In this document: positions 27,397-36,369 of the stretch, one piece after another | Layout: every line of letters begins with the position of its first letter | Numbering within the stretch: position 1 is the first letter of the stretch | Translations under genes and position numbers: made by a program | DNA from: an uncultured Schlesneria sp. | GTDB lineage: Bacteria > Planctomycetota > Planctomycetia > Planctomycetales > Planctomycetaceae | Direction: 5' to 3' | DNA: 64,000 bases | Assembly (NCBI GenBank): GCA_903904835.1 | Contig: CAIVEI010000150.1 | Span: 1 to 64,000, forward strand | The notes under the pieces: generated by a model | What the model saw: only the letters and a program-made list of their open reading frames with translations | The model's database searches: none | What the model was told of the DNA's origin: nothing

Positions 27397-28365
27397 ATGC
27401 AAGAGGAACAAATTAGAGTCATGCAACTGATCAACGAGATCGGTTTCATTGTCGTCGACGAAGCTCACGCTGCCGGTCAACTAAGCGAAACTCCCGTATC
27501 GCTGACTCTTTTGTCAAACGATCCGCTACAACTCATGTTTGGATTTAAAGTCAATTCAAGCTGTCGCGACACCTCGTCATTGTTGAATATCATGGCTGAG
27601 ATTTCTGGTGATCAAGCCAAGCTCTCTGTGGTTGACGGATTCGCCTGGTTGAATTTGTACGATTTGAACGGAGCAACGACGGAAGCAATCATTTACCTTT
27701 TACAGCAAATCGTCACGTCGATTGAGTCGTCCAATCTGCGATTGGATCCCGGATGTTTGAAATGCGGTTCTATGGAACAGAACCAGATTGTCTGTACTCA
27801 GGGGCGGCCGTCGCGAGTCTGTGCCAAATGTATTTCAACAACGATCAAAAAGACGCAAAAATTGCAGTTAGAAGCCAATCGCGGAAACCTTTCGACGACA
27901 TTTACGCTACCTGGTGTTTGTGCTTTTGTCGCGAGCCTCTGGGTGATCTTCTGGATGGGGCTGGATTTTTTTCTATCGTTTTATCGCGTGAATCAGAACA
28001 GAATCGAAATTGACCATTACACGACCATGTTCATTCTTTGTGTCACTGGTGTGGTTGGCTATTGTTTTGGCATGTGCATCGGTGCGACGCTGCAGAAATC
28101 GCGACTGCTTAGCAAGGCCCCCATCACAATGGGCATATTGCTCGTCCTCATCGCTTGTCTTGGGGGTGAGATCGCTTATATCGCTTTAAATTTTTTGGGG
28201 AACATTGGCGTTTTTGAAATCAAACTCGCAGCTCAAATGCTTGGAGTGTTTTTGATGCAGTACTCAGCGCTGCATCTCCTTTTCAAGCTGGTGCTCGTTG
28301 CCTTCGCAGGCGGGGCCTGCATTATCTGGACATCGAGCAAAGAGATCGTCGAAGTAAAGTTCTGA
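27397..28365 (+). CDS. Orphan membrane protein with paired CxxC zinc motif
   Basis: 322 residues; I do not recognise the family. The ATG at 27397 has GGAAGG about 10 nt upstream. Residues 1-115 are soluble and mixed alpha/beta, with no signal peptide. A zinc-ribbon-like segment follows (CLKCG, then CAKC about 23 residues later). Four membrane spans occupy roughly 165-315 (VCAFVASLWVIFWMGLDFF, FILCVTGVVGYCFGMCIGA, ILLVLIACLGGEIAYIAL, LLFKLVLVAFAGGACIIW). The domain order suggests a cytoplasmic sensor or chaperone-like head on a membrane base, but that is speculation. It sits just after the antitoxin remnant, suggesting an inserted accessory segment. Confidence 0.7.
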   Translation: MQEEQIRVMQLINEIGFIVVDEAHAAGQLSETPVSLTLLSNDPLQLMFGFKVNSSCRDTSSLLNIMAEISGDQAKLSVVDGFAWLNLYDLNGATTEAIIYLLQQIVTSIESSNLRLDPGCLKCGSMEQNQIVCTQGRPSRVCAKCISTTIKKTQKLQLEANRGNLSTTFTLPGVCAFVASLWVIFWMGLDFFLSFYRVNQNRIEIDHYTTMFILCVTGVVGYCFGMCIGATLQKSRLLSKAPITMGILLVLIACLGGEIAYIALNFLGNIGVFEIKLAAQMLGVFLMQYSALHLLFKLVLVAFAGGACIIWTSSKEIVEVKF

Positions 28366-28531
28366 AGCCACGCACTCATTCGCATACGAAATAGGGAGTG
28401 ATTTCCACGGATGCCGATGCAAGAGCTCTATGAAGGTGGTTAAACACGAAACCGAAGCTGACTGTCGTCGATTGAAGTTAACGATGCCGCGTTTTCGTCG
28501 TAACGAAATTTACTCATACGACAGAAACCAG

Positions 28532-29461
28532 TCATTCTTCAATCGAGAATGCCTCGGAATCAACGACCAGCTTCAGCGTCTTCAAGTCCACGGAGGCTGG
28601 AACACTGAAAAGAAATGTGACGGGAAACGCCTGGTCGGTCCTCAGAATTCCAGAGAAGGTTGTTTTATAATCAGTGATTGGCTGTTGATTGTTTGGCCTG
28701 ACGACGCGTGTGATGAAAGATCGCTCGGCGTCGAGCCAGGGACCGTTTGGGTTGACGTTTCCACTCGAACTTTGTTGCGACGATTCACTGTTCGGGGAAA
28801 CTTCGAAACGGGCAATCGTTGTCCGTACTCCATCTCCCACGTTCCAGAGTGCTCGGTAACGTTTGCCATCCGGACCACGCAAGGTGATGTTCTTCAGTTC
28901 AAGCAGGCGAGCACCTGCCCTGGCGCGGCTCGTCAGGTCTTTTCGATTAACCGACTTCAGGAGCTTCGCATAATTCTCGACGGCCTTCGCGTCGGCGCGC
29001 ATTGCCTCCAGGTGAAACGTCGCCTCGATCAATTGATGCCCTTCGTGCGGCTCAAGGTTCACTCCGTTCTGCACGAATTTTTGAGCCGCGTGTGGTGCCA
29101 GATGGAGATGCTTCGCCGACCAGTTTGGGGCTGCGGCATTGCCGCTCGTCGCCCCACCTCCGTCTGCATTGCTCGAACCGTCAGGCATTCCTGCGGCATC
29201 GCCAGGTTCTTCATCCGGACTCCCGACGTTGGTGCCACCCTTTTTTGCCGTCGGTATGGACGTCTTTGGCTTGGTCTCTTTCACAGGTTTCTTCGTCGAT
29301 TGACCAGGCTTCGTATTTCCCTGGTCTGACTGTTTTGAATTCTGGGCGGGTCCATCCGACGTCCCGGCACCATTGCGATTCGAGTCGGCTTGCGCCCAGG
29401 CGACCGTTCCAGCAAGGAGGCAGACAAGGTATCCGGCAATACTAGCCCCGTAGTTCTTCAT
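28532..29461 (-). CDS. Exported protein of unknown function
   Basis: 309 residues from the ATG at 29461, where a signal peptide (YGASIAGYLVCLLAGTVAWA) starts. Residues about 25-110 are a low-complexity Ser/Thr/Lys/Gly/Pro linker. The rest is folded and beta-rich, beginning around NWSAKHLHLAPHAAQKF and ending in a possible beta-sandwich (VTFLFSVPASVDLKTLKLVV). A long open frame on the opposite strand (28430-29329) is rejected as a shadow. No enzyme motif recognised. It may be a periplasmic or surface binding protein (inference). Confidence 0.65.
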   Translation of the reverse strand: MKNYGASIAGYLVCLLAGTVAWAQADSNRNGAGTSDGPAQNSKQSDQGNTKPGQSTKKPVKETKPKTSIPTAKKGGTNVGSPDEEPGDAAGMPDGSSNADGGGATSGNAAAPNWSAKHLHLAPHAAQKFVQNGVNLEPHEGHQLIEATFHLEAMRADAKAVENYAKLLKSVNRKDLTSRARAGARLLELKNITLRGPDGKRYRALWNVGDGVRTTIARFEVSPNSESSQQSSSGNVNPNGPWLDAERSFITRVVRPNNQQPITDYKTTFSGILRTDQAFPVTFLFSVPASVDLKTLKLVVDSEAFSIEE

Positions 29462-29618
29462 CGTCACCGCCCCCAAGAATCACGAAATGTGCTGTCTGAA
29501 ATGTGTGTCACGATTCTATCGCCCGTCGATGATGGGTAAAGAGTATCTATTTCACGACCGAAATGTCATCCGGCAGCAATGAACCAATTCCTCGAACCGT
29601 TGTCATTTCCGTCGTTCG

Positions 29619-30386
29619 CTAAGATCGATTCGCGAGAAAGTTGATGGCATCAGGCAACCATCCACTGTCCCATCTGTGGTCGCGGCCGGGGCCGTCCACA
29701 TATTCGTGTGCAATTCCAAATTTCAGCATTCGATAATGCAGGAACTGGTGATGTCCGCGAAAGTCGCTATACCCATAAAGAGCCAGCCGGGGCTCCGACC
29801 CCAGTTTCCCGGCCGATGGTTCGAGTAATTCCGGAACGCAGTACCGGTCCATGTTATCCTGTGTATCGAAAACCTCACCCATCCCATACCGGTTCGGGGA
29901 TTGCCAGCCAAGTGGGGCATCAAACGCCGCCGCTCGGGCGAACGTATCAGGGTGTCTTAGCAACAGACTGAATGCCCCCCAGCCAGATTTACTGAAGCCG
30001 ACGAGCAAACGACGCGGTGATTCGACTTCGCCGCAGAATTCTTGATCGATGAACGGGACCACGACTCGAAGGAAGTGACTTTCTTGCTGGATTCCAGGAT
30101 CACGGGGGTGATCTGCGTACCAGGGTGGATGTGAAAATGTCGGCTTCACGCAGATCAATTGGTGGCGATTATGTAGATCGCTTTTGCGAACCTCTTCCAG
30201 ACCGTCGCCGCATAAGGCCCCGTCGTATGGCTCGACCGGCAAAACGTACAAGACAGACGCGGCGTCGCCGATTTGGAATGCATCTGGAAGCAAAACATGG
30301 ATTTTTGTTTCGCCCTCCTGATAAGGGCTGTCCACGTTGTAAGAACCTATGCCGTTTGGATTTGTAATGGGCGACGAGATTCTCAA
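29619..30386 (-). CDS. Alpha/beta-hydrolase esterase
   Basis: 255 residues from a TTG preceded by GGAGGGGG; upstream codons stay open, so the true start may be slightly earlier. No signal peptide. An esterase-D-like alpha/beta-hydrolase fold is indicated by IHVLLPDAFQIGDAASVLYV at the first strands, a nucleophile elbow GFSKSGWGAF, and a likely catalytic His in GRDHRWDSGW near the end. It could cleave short esters. Tryptophan- and histidine-rich loops (HPPWYADHPRD) are notable. It stands alone between an exported unknown protein and the sulfatase, on the same strand. Confidence 0.78.
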   Translation of the reverse strand: MRISSPITNPNGIGSYNVDSPYQEGETKIHVLLPDAFQIGDAASVLYVLPVEPYDGALCGDGLEEVRKSDLHNRHQLICVKPTFSHPPWYADHPRDPGIQQESHFLRVVVPFIDQEFCGEVESPRRLLVGFSKSGWGAFSLLLRHPDTFARAAAFDAPLGWQSPNRYGMGEVFDTQDNMDRYCVPELLEPSAGKLGSEPRLALYGYSDFRGHHQFLHYRMLKFGIAHEYVDGPGRDHRWDSGWLPDAINFLANRS

Positions 30387-30563
30387 GTGAGTCCCCCTCC
30401 AATGTGATTTGTAACGGCTTTGCGCGAGTATGGAATAAATGTTTCGTGCGGCGATAACGATGAAGCCACCCAGCGCTAGTGTAAAGAACGGTCTTAAACT
30501 ATTTCAGTGTCAATCGCCTTATCAGTGAGTAGGAAGCGGTCGGCGCTCTCAACCATCCGGCGA

Positions 30564-32033
30564 TTACTTGGTTCCGAACTGCAATTGATAAAGCTGCTTG
30601 AACGCGTTTTCCGCCGGTATCGGAACGTCTTCGTTGACAAGTTGCGGCTGGATCGAGTTCCACCACTGGTCGTAGGCCTCGCTGAGTTGCTTAACGACAT
30701 CGGCATGCTGGTCCGCAACATTTTTTTGTTCGCCAGGATCGGATTCGATATCAAACAGTTCGGCCTGTGCAAAACTGGTGCGAGCAGGCTTTTTTCCTTC
30801 GCATACCAGATGCCAGCGCGGAGTACGGACGCTGCAAGTCGCGAACTTGTATTGCTGCTGCTCACCTTTGGGCCAGCGTCCGACGTGAGTGATCAGCATT
30901 CGCGATGGCCATTCGACCTGCGGGTTCTTGAGCAACGGTACAAGACTGCGACCTTCTACTTGTTTCCGCATGTCTTCAGACAGCGGCGCACCAGCAATTT
31001 CTGCGAGTGTTGGAAAGAAGTCAATATGTGCCGTAAGCGACGTCACATCGGCAGGCTTTAAAGTCCCCGGCCATCTCCAGAATGAGGAAGCTCGCGTCCC
31101 GCCCATCCACGGAGTTCCCTTTTGACCCCGCATCCCCGCGTTAAAGACCTGCGTTCCAGCGGTCCCTCCATTGTCATTCATGAAAATCACAAGCGTGTCC
31201 CGCTCGATCTTCCACTCGTCAAGTTTTGCCAGCAGCCGTCCCACATTGTCATCAATATTGGCGATCATCCCGAAGAACTTGGCCACGTTGTCATCTTTGA
31301 CCTTCCCCACGTAGCGCGCTTTATCCTCAGGTCGAACATCCAGCGGCGCGTGCGGCGTATTGGTGGCGATATGAGCGTAGAATGGCTGGCTGCCATGCGT
31401 CTGTTCGATCCATTGGATCGCCTGAGAGAAAAACACATCCGTGCAATAGCCGTTGGTCTTCTCGAAAGCCCCGTTGTGAAGAATCAACGGGTTGTCGTAG
31501 CGGTTTCCGGGTGCGTCGCCGCAACTTCCCGGATACGACTGGCCGATCCCCCCTGCCCCATGAATGAAGACCTCATCAAACCCACGTCGATTCGGCTGGT
31601 ACTCCGGTTCGTCGCCGAGATGCCACTTCCCGAAGATCCCCGTCGAATAACCTGCCGATTTCAAAACCTGAGCGATCGTAACGGCGCTCAGAGTCAATCG
31701 TTCGCGTTCGTTAATCGTATGAGTGACCCCATTCCGGAATTCATGACGCCCCGTCATCAGGGCCGATCTCGTCGGCGAACACGTGGGGCTGACATGAAAG
31801 TCCATGAAGCGAACCCCTTCGTCGTGAAGTCGATCCAGATTCGGCGTCTTCAGTATCGGATTGCCATGCCTAGAGATGTCGCCATAGCCTTGATCATCCG
31901 TCAAAATGAAGATGATGTTGGGTTGTTTGGGCTGATCGGCGGCAGCACCGATTTCAAATGGCAGAAATCCGAAAACAGCAGCCATTACGACATAGGCCAA
32001 CACTCGAACCACTCGACAATTCCTTTGTACCAT
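30564..32033 (-). CDS. Exported formylglycine-dependent sulfatase
   Basis: 489 residues from the ATG at 32033 (GAGG upstream, signal peptide VLAYVVMAAVFGFLPF). Type I sulfatase: metal-binding Asp46-Asp47 in FILTDDQGYGD, and the active-site motif C85-SPTR in SPTCSPTRSALMTGRHE, where Cys is converted to formylglycine. Later metal ligands lie in LVIFMNDNGG. The DHQFYAHI-type middle (QPFYAHIATNTPHAP) fits arylsulfatase A-like enzymes. It likely removes sulfate from polysaccharides in the periplasm; the exact substrate cannot be read from sequence. No sulfatase-maturation gene lies in this window. Confidence 0.93.
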   Translation of the reverse strand: MVQRNCRVVRVLAYVVMAAVFGFLPFEIGAAADQPKQPNIIFILTDDQGYGDISRHGNPILKTPNLDRLHDEGVRFMDFHVSPTCSPTRSALMTGRHEFRNGVTHTINERERLTLSAVTIAQVLKSAGYSTGIFGKWHLGDEPEYQPNRRGFDEVFIHGAGGIGQSYPGSCGDAPGNRYDNPLILHNGAFEKTNGYCTDVFFSQAIQWIEQTHGSQPFYAHIATNTPHAPLDVRPEDKARYVGKVKDDNVAKFFGMIANIDDNVGRLLAKLDEWKIERDTLVIFMNDNGGTAGTQVFNAGMRGQKGTPWMGGTRASSFWRWPGTLKPADVTSLTAHIDFFPTLAEIAGAPLSEDMRKQVEGRSLVPLLKNPQVEWPSRMLITHVGRWPKGEQQQYKFATCSVRTPRWHLVCEGKKPARTSFAQAELFDIESDPGEQKNVADQHADVVKQLSEAYDQWWNSIQPQLVNEDVPIPAENAFKQLYQLQFGTK

Positions 32034-32212
32034 CTCGACCTCAGCCAGTTGTATTGAAATAGGAATCCTGCTACTTCGCATATCGTATTTCGGTCGAGAT
32101 CAGAATTCGAATGATTGCCACCAAAAACACGAAGGAGTACCTGGTCGCAAAAAACGGCTTCCATTCATTCAAGGCGGACGGCGCGCCGTTCAACCTCGGA
32201 ACTGGGAAGCGA

Positions 32213-32649
32213 TCATGGTTTTCGATCTCGCTTCAAGATTGCTTTGGCGTCTTCGAATTTTGCGCAGATGTATGTTCGTGTATCACACGCGGTACTCGAA
32301 AGGTTGTGTCCAGGACCCAACTGTTCCGGTTCTGCATTGACCGCAGCTCTTGTCCTAGGGCTGAAATCGCCGCGAACGTCACGATGGCGCTCATTGAGGC
32401 GATGCCCGGCTTACCCAGAATCTTGATCTCTTCGAACGCGACTCTGACCGTTTCGCTTCCGAGCGATGCGAACCAGCCATCGATTGCCACTCGCCAAGCG
32501 GCAGCACCTGCGTATGACCACTTCCCCTACGCGTCGAATATCCTCACATCGAAGGCATACAACTCCATCATCGCCTCGACGTTCTTTGTCAGGACGGCTG
32601 ACTTATAGGTGTCGATCGCTCGAAAAACCTGTTCTTCCAGGTCACTCAC
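32213..32649 (-). pseudogene. SnoaL/DUF4440-like protein, nonsense and frameshift
   Basis: From the GTG at 32649 the frame reads SDLEEQVFRAIDTYKSAVLT, a typical NTF2-fold (SnoaL/DUF4440) start. It meets TAG at codon 41 (32527-32529) in the context IFDA-stop-GKWSYAG, where Trp (TGG) is expected. It resumes as WRVAIDGWFASLGSE and continues to HEHTSAQ, where the family-like ending KFEDAKAILKRD is found in another frame. One stop plus one frameshift make it a recent pseudogene. It probably encoded a small ligand-binding or ketosteroid-isomerase-like protein. Confidence 0.8.
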
Positions 32650-33285
32650 GGTGGGACTCCATACGGGAATCGAATGGGATTGTTTTTTTTTGGCATCGCA
32701 CGTCAAAACAGATTACGATCGAATTCTGCGCCCATGAAAGGTTGTGGGTTGGATTTCAAGTGTTGTCATCACACTTGGAAAATCAATCTCAGTGTTCGAA
32801 ATGTCCGTTTCGGAAATCACGCAGATGATCCTTTTTTCGATTCATGGCCTCGGGACCTCTATTGGAAGCTCGAAGAATCGCACTTTTTGAAACATTATGT
32901 GGCTGTATCTATTTCTCGAATTCGCCGGTTTTTTGAAATTCGAGAGAGTCCGACCGACCAGGGCTCTTGATCTGCCATAGCTTAGATCTGGCAGTAGACA
33001 ATCGACGCGTATTTCATCGCATTGGTTTCCCACTCAGCCTCGGTCTGCATCGGTCATTCGCGTGTGAAACACTTTCGTTCCCAATAAGGAACAGACCGCG
33101 TCACCTAAACGCGGAAAGGCATATTTTTGATGTCGATGCGTTTCACGGATGGCGACGAATCGCGGAGATTATATTATCTCCCTGTTGATCGCGTGCGCGT
33201 TTTCTTACTTGTAGGTGCGGAATATAACGGAAAGTCAAACTCAATAACGGTTGCGAATTCAATTCTCGACGAGAAAGGCTATTCG
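32650..33285. other. Intergenic, no gene seen
   Basis: About 630 nt. I see no supported coding sequence; there is one short inverted repeat (GATCTGCC and related, near 32969-32992). It may contain the promoter of the phospholipase-like gene. Confidence 0.4.
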
Positions 33286-34044
33286 ATGGGTGCTTACCGA
33301 AGTCTGTTTTTGGCTGCTGTGTCGCTCGTATTTGCTGGAGTCATGTCAAGCAGCGGCGATTGCCATGCTTGGGACAGCCGAAACGGAAATCCCACTCGAC
33401 CGACCCACTCGTTGATCACGAATTGGGCGATAGACTCGCTGAAAGATGGTTTCCCTGAATTGGACAAATTTCGAGATGCGATCATCGACGGAGCTAATGC
33501 CGAGGTTCACGAACTGAAGGCGAATCAGAAGGACATCGAGATTGCGGCGAAATATGGAATCGATCTTGAATCGAAACGAGTCGAACATCGCGGTACGAAT
33601 GAAGGGTGTGACGACATTCAAGGCTGGTGGAAGGATTGCCATGACGCCTACCGGGCTGGAAGGAAGGACCGAGCCTATTATTACCTTGGCGTTCTTTTGC
33701 ACATGGTCGAAGATATGGGAGTCCCTGCCCATGCACACAAGATCTATCACCAGGGAAACCTGACGGAATTCGATAATTTCGAGTTTATGGCACTTTCGAA
33801 TTGGAAGCCCGATTTTGATGACATCAACAAGACCGACCCAGGCTTTGTGGAGCCATGGAAGTACTACGACTTCAGCAAGGATTGGACGTTAGCAGACTCC
33901 CCACACTACAAGGATCGGAACTCGTTTTCAAAAACGTGGCTGTTGGCGAGTAAAGACGAAAGACATCTCTTGAGCCATCGCCAGGGACGAACCTGTAATC
34001 TGGTCAAATGGACTTTGCAATCCGCGTCGAAGGCGATGAAGTGA
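33286..34044 (+). CDS. Exported zinc-dependent phospholipase C/nuclease-fold protein
   Basis: 252 residues from the ATG at 33286 (AAAGG upstream), which begins a signal peptide (SLFLAAVSLVFAGVMSSS). After cleavage the mature end is CHAWDSRNGNP, and Trp and His residues near the N-terminus are the metal-binding hallmark of zinc phospholipase C/S1-P1 nuclease folds. Further ligands are PTHSLITNWAID and the helix YYLGVLLHMVEDMGVPAHAH, with its HxxxD pattern. Length fits the family (about 240-260). It could hydrolyse phospholipids or nucleotides outside the cytoplasm. The family call rests on motif layout. Confidence 0.7.
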   Translation: MGAYRSLFLAAVSLVFAGVMSSSGDCHAWDSRNGNPTRPTHSLITNWAIDSLKDGFPELDKFRDAIIDGANAEVHELKANQKDIEIAAKYGIDLESKRVEHRGTNEGCDDIQGWWKDCHDAYRAGRKDRAYYYLGVLLHMVEDMGVPAHAHKIYHQGNLTEFDNFEFMALSNWKPDFDDINKTDPGFVEPWKYYDFSKDWTLADSPHYKDRNSFSKTWLLASKDERHLLSHRQGRTCNLVKWTLQSASKAMK

Positions 34045-34101
34045 GTTGACTAAGAGATTTGTTACACCGAAGACTCCAGCGAGGGCTTCGCCACAGACCA
34101 A

Positions 34102-34286
34102 AGTAGCCGTCTTGTTCCGCCGAGAGGATCACCGAATAGCAGCAGACCTCAACTGGCGCGTGAAAGCCCCGATGAATCAAAAGGTCAATGACAAGTCGGC
34201 TTTCTTCTCGGCGAAGACAGAAGGCTACTTTTGCAGAGATCCTGAAATTTGACTCGATGAGTCAAGTTTCCAACTTGAAGAAGTCC
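34102..34286. repeat. 185-nt dispersed repeat, copy 2
   Basis: Partner of 22800-22984, same length and orientation. It lies between the phospholipase-like gene and the DUF1501 gene. Confidence 0.8.
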
Positions 34287-34377
34287 GAGGCAGTGGCACA
34301 TCAAGATGAGGGCCAAAGAAACGGCCTTCTCGCCGTTGCCGGCGAGGGCTCGCGATATGGACCTTGCCGAGCCTTAA

Positions 34378-34412
34378 CCCAGGGTGCGCTCGCTGACGCT
34401 CCCGACCCTGGG
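34378..34412. repeat. GC-rich hairpin
   Basis: Arms CCCAGGGT and ACCCTGGG with a GC-rich loop, inside a stretch of further small hairpins (34310-34450). Possibly terminator-like between convergent genes. Confidence 0.5.
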
Positions 34413-34539
34413 CTTTGATCTGCAACGCCGTTTGCGTAAAGACACACTGTCGGCGCGGCGGCGGACACAATTCTCATTGGTTCCGCGCTGACTTTCGGTC
34501 TCTGTAATGCCGCGTGCCATGCGACACCACTCCCGCCGA

Positions 34540-36021
34540 TCAGGTCAGAAGTTCGTTTCTCACAAGACCAGTGCCGCCGATTGTATAAGGGCGGCCAAAA
34601 CGGTCTTGGATTTCTGACTGGGGATCGATTCCTAATGCGTGAAACAGCGTGGCGATGACGTCCTTCGGCGAAAATGGAGTGTCGATCACGTCGCCCCCGA
34701 TCGGGTCAGTGCGACCGACGACGCGACCCTTCGCAAATGGGCCGCCAGCAAACATTGCGGAATAGGCTCGCGCCCAATGATCGCGGCCTCCTTCGGATAC
34801 GTTTTGAATCAATGGCGTTCGGCCATGCTCGCTGATGACTGCGATCGCTGTCGATTCCAGCATGCCACGATAATTCAAATCTTCAATCAGGCTCGCAAAC
34901 GCGTTGTCGAAGCCTGGCCCGAGTTCGTCTTTCAGACGCGAACGCATATGGATGTGCGTGTCCCAACCGGTGTTAACCAGTCCATATTCGTCCCAGCAGA
35001 CGGTGACAAACTTCCCGCCCGCCTCCAATAGTCGGCGTGCTGCCAGGCACGATTGGCCGAATAACGTCATTCCATATCGATCTCGTATCGATGGTGACTC
35101 TTGTTGAACGTCGAGCGCTTCGCGAAGTTTTCCGGTCATCAGCATCGAACGGGCCAAAGCGCGGTATCTATCGAACGACGTTTTGGAATTCTGCCGTTCC
35201 AGCGAAGGACTGGAAAGTTCAAGTTGGTCCAGTAACGAGGATCGACCGCTCAAACGTTCGACCGAAACTGTCTGATTCGCTTCAATCGTTTCCAATCGAT
35301 CTGTGGGCAGAATCCCGACAAACGGGTCGGCGACTATTTTGGGCAGAACGTCCGGTGCACCCGCATCTCGTAAAAGCTCTCGCGTGCCGAGTGCGGCAAA
35401 CTCGGACCAGATTGTGTCGTAGGCCGAACCGAGGAAGCCACCCAGCGCACCCGGTTTCGCCCGGCGTCTTGATCCGATCGGAAACGGCAGCCCGAAATTC
35501 TGCGGTACAAGACGGGGATTCGGGTCATTCTGTTCCGCGAGATATTCCACGACCGAGCCGATATACGGCCAGTGCCGGGGATCGCGCAGGTTGCCTTCCA
35601 AAGTCAGATCCGTCGCCGGAACGGCGCTCAGTGCGAAGGCGGTTCCGTGAATCGGATACTGGTGTGACAGCGAGCGAAGGATCGTCACGCGATCAAGAAT
35701 CCGCGAGATACGCGGCAAGATCTCGCCGATTCGTACGCCGGGAATGGCCGTGTCAATCGATTGAAACTCGCCCCTTACTTCCAACGAGGCATCGGGTTTC
35801 GGATCAAATGTTTCCAATTGGCTGGGCGAACCCCATAAATAGATTAGGATACATCGCTCCGCTTTTCCAAACCCGGCAGCCGTAGAGACATCTGCGATCG
35901 GATTAGCGCGAGCGCTGTTGGCGATGGAAATTCCCGTCGAAGCGATTGCGCCGATCCGAAGTATTTCTCTTCGGGAGAGAGCCCCGTCAAACCATTGGCT
36001 CAGGCCATCGGAGGGGAGCAT
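34540..36021 (-). CDS. DUF1501 protein (Tat-exported)
   Basis: 493 residues. A twin-arginine signal (SRREILRIGAIASTGISIA) comes first, then the DUF1501 fold, related to alkaline phosphatase/sulfatase: CILIYLWGSPSQLETFDPKP, later CWDEYGLVNTGWDTHIHM, and IAVISEHGRTPLIQ with GRDHWARAYSAMFAGGP. These carry the conserved His/Asp metal-type residues. DUF1501 proteins usually pair with cytochrome-like DUF1549/DUF1553 proteins, but no partner is adjacent here. Function unknown. Confidence 0.92.
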   Translation of the reverse strand: MLPSDGLSQWFDGALSRREILRIGAIASTGISIANSARANPIADVSTAAGFGKAERCILIYLWGSPSQLETFDPKPDASLEVRGEFQSIDTAIPGVRIGEILPRISRILDRVTILRSLSHQYPIHGTAFALSAVPATDLTLEGNLRDPRHWPYIGSVVEYLAEQNDPNPRLVPQNFGLPFPIGSRRRAKPGALGGFLGSAYDTIWSEFAALGTRELLRDAGAPDVLPKIVADPFVGILPTDRLETIEANQTVSVERLSGRSSLLDQLELSSPSLERQNSKTSFDRYRALARSMLMTGKLREALDVQQESPSIRDRYGMTLFGQSCLAARRLLEAGGKFVTVCWDEYGLVNTGWDTHIHMRSRLKDELGPGFDNAFASLIEDLNYRGMLESTAIAVISEHGRTPLIQNVSEGGRDHWARAYSAMFAGGPFAKGRVVGRTDPIGGDVIDTPFSPKDVIATLFHALGIDPQSEIQDRFGRPYTIGGTGLVRNELLT

Positions 36022-36369
36022 GTTAGAAGTCTCCGAACAAATGCGCAGGGTGAATTGCGAATGGGGAATGGAGCAACTTACGCTGAGCGGCAGCGATAAG
36101 ACAAGCGCAATATGGCTTCGATTTGATTGAAAATGTCGTTGGCGGCAAGGAAATACGGTCAGCCGCCTCGCGTTAACGGTATCAGATAAGTCCTCTAGGT
36201 CTTATGCGACCAATACGACTTATCCGTGAGGCGCACCGCGAAATTGTCTGTCATCGAGTGGTTGTGAATCATAAACGACTGGTTTGGCTTGTGAATCTGG
36301 TTGTTTTCGCGTTGAATAGGTCTTCGAAGTGCCGTACCAACCCGCCTGAAATGAAGGATTACTGACGCG
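36022..36369. other. Divergent intergenic region
   Basis: About 350 nt between DUF1501 and pepA. It contains a GATAAGTC...GACTTATC inverted repeat near 36184-36227 that could be an operator. No gene seen. Confidence 0.45.

Noticed and set aside
28430-29329. Long open frame on the plus strand (299 codons)
   Set aside because: Antisense to the exported-protein gene at 28532-29461, which has a signal peptide and natural composition; the plus frame is Arg/Cys-rich and matches no family.
31122-32057. Long open frame antisense to the sulfatase
   Set aside because: The sulfatase on the other strand is unmistakable; the frame is a shadow of its codon use.
35037-35885. 282-codon frame antisense to DUF1501
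   Set aside because: Arg/Ser-rich with no motifs; DUF1501 is clearly real.
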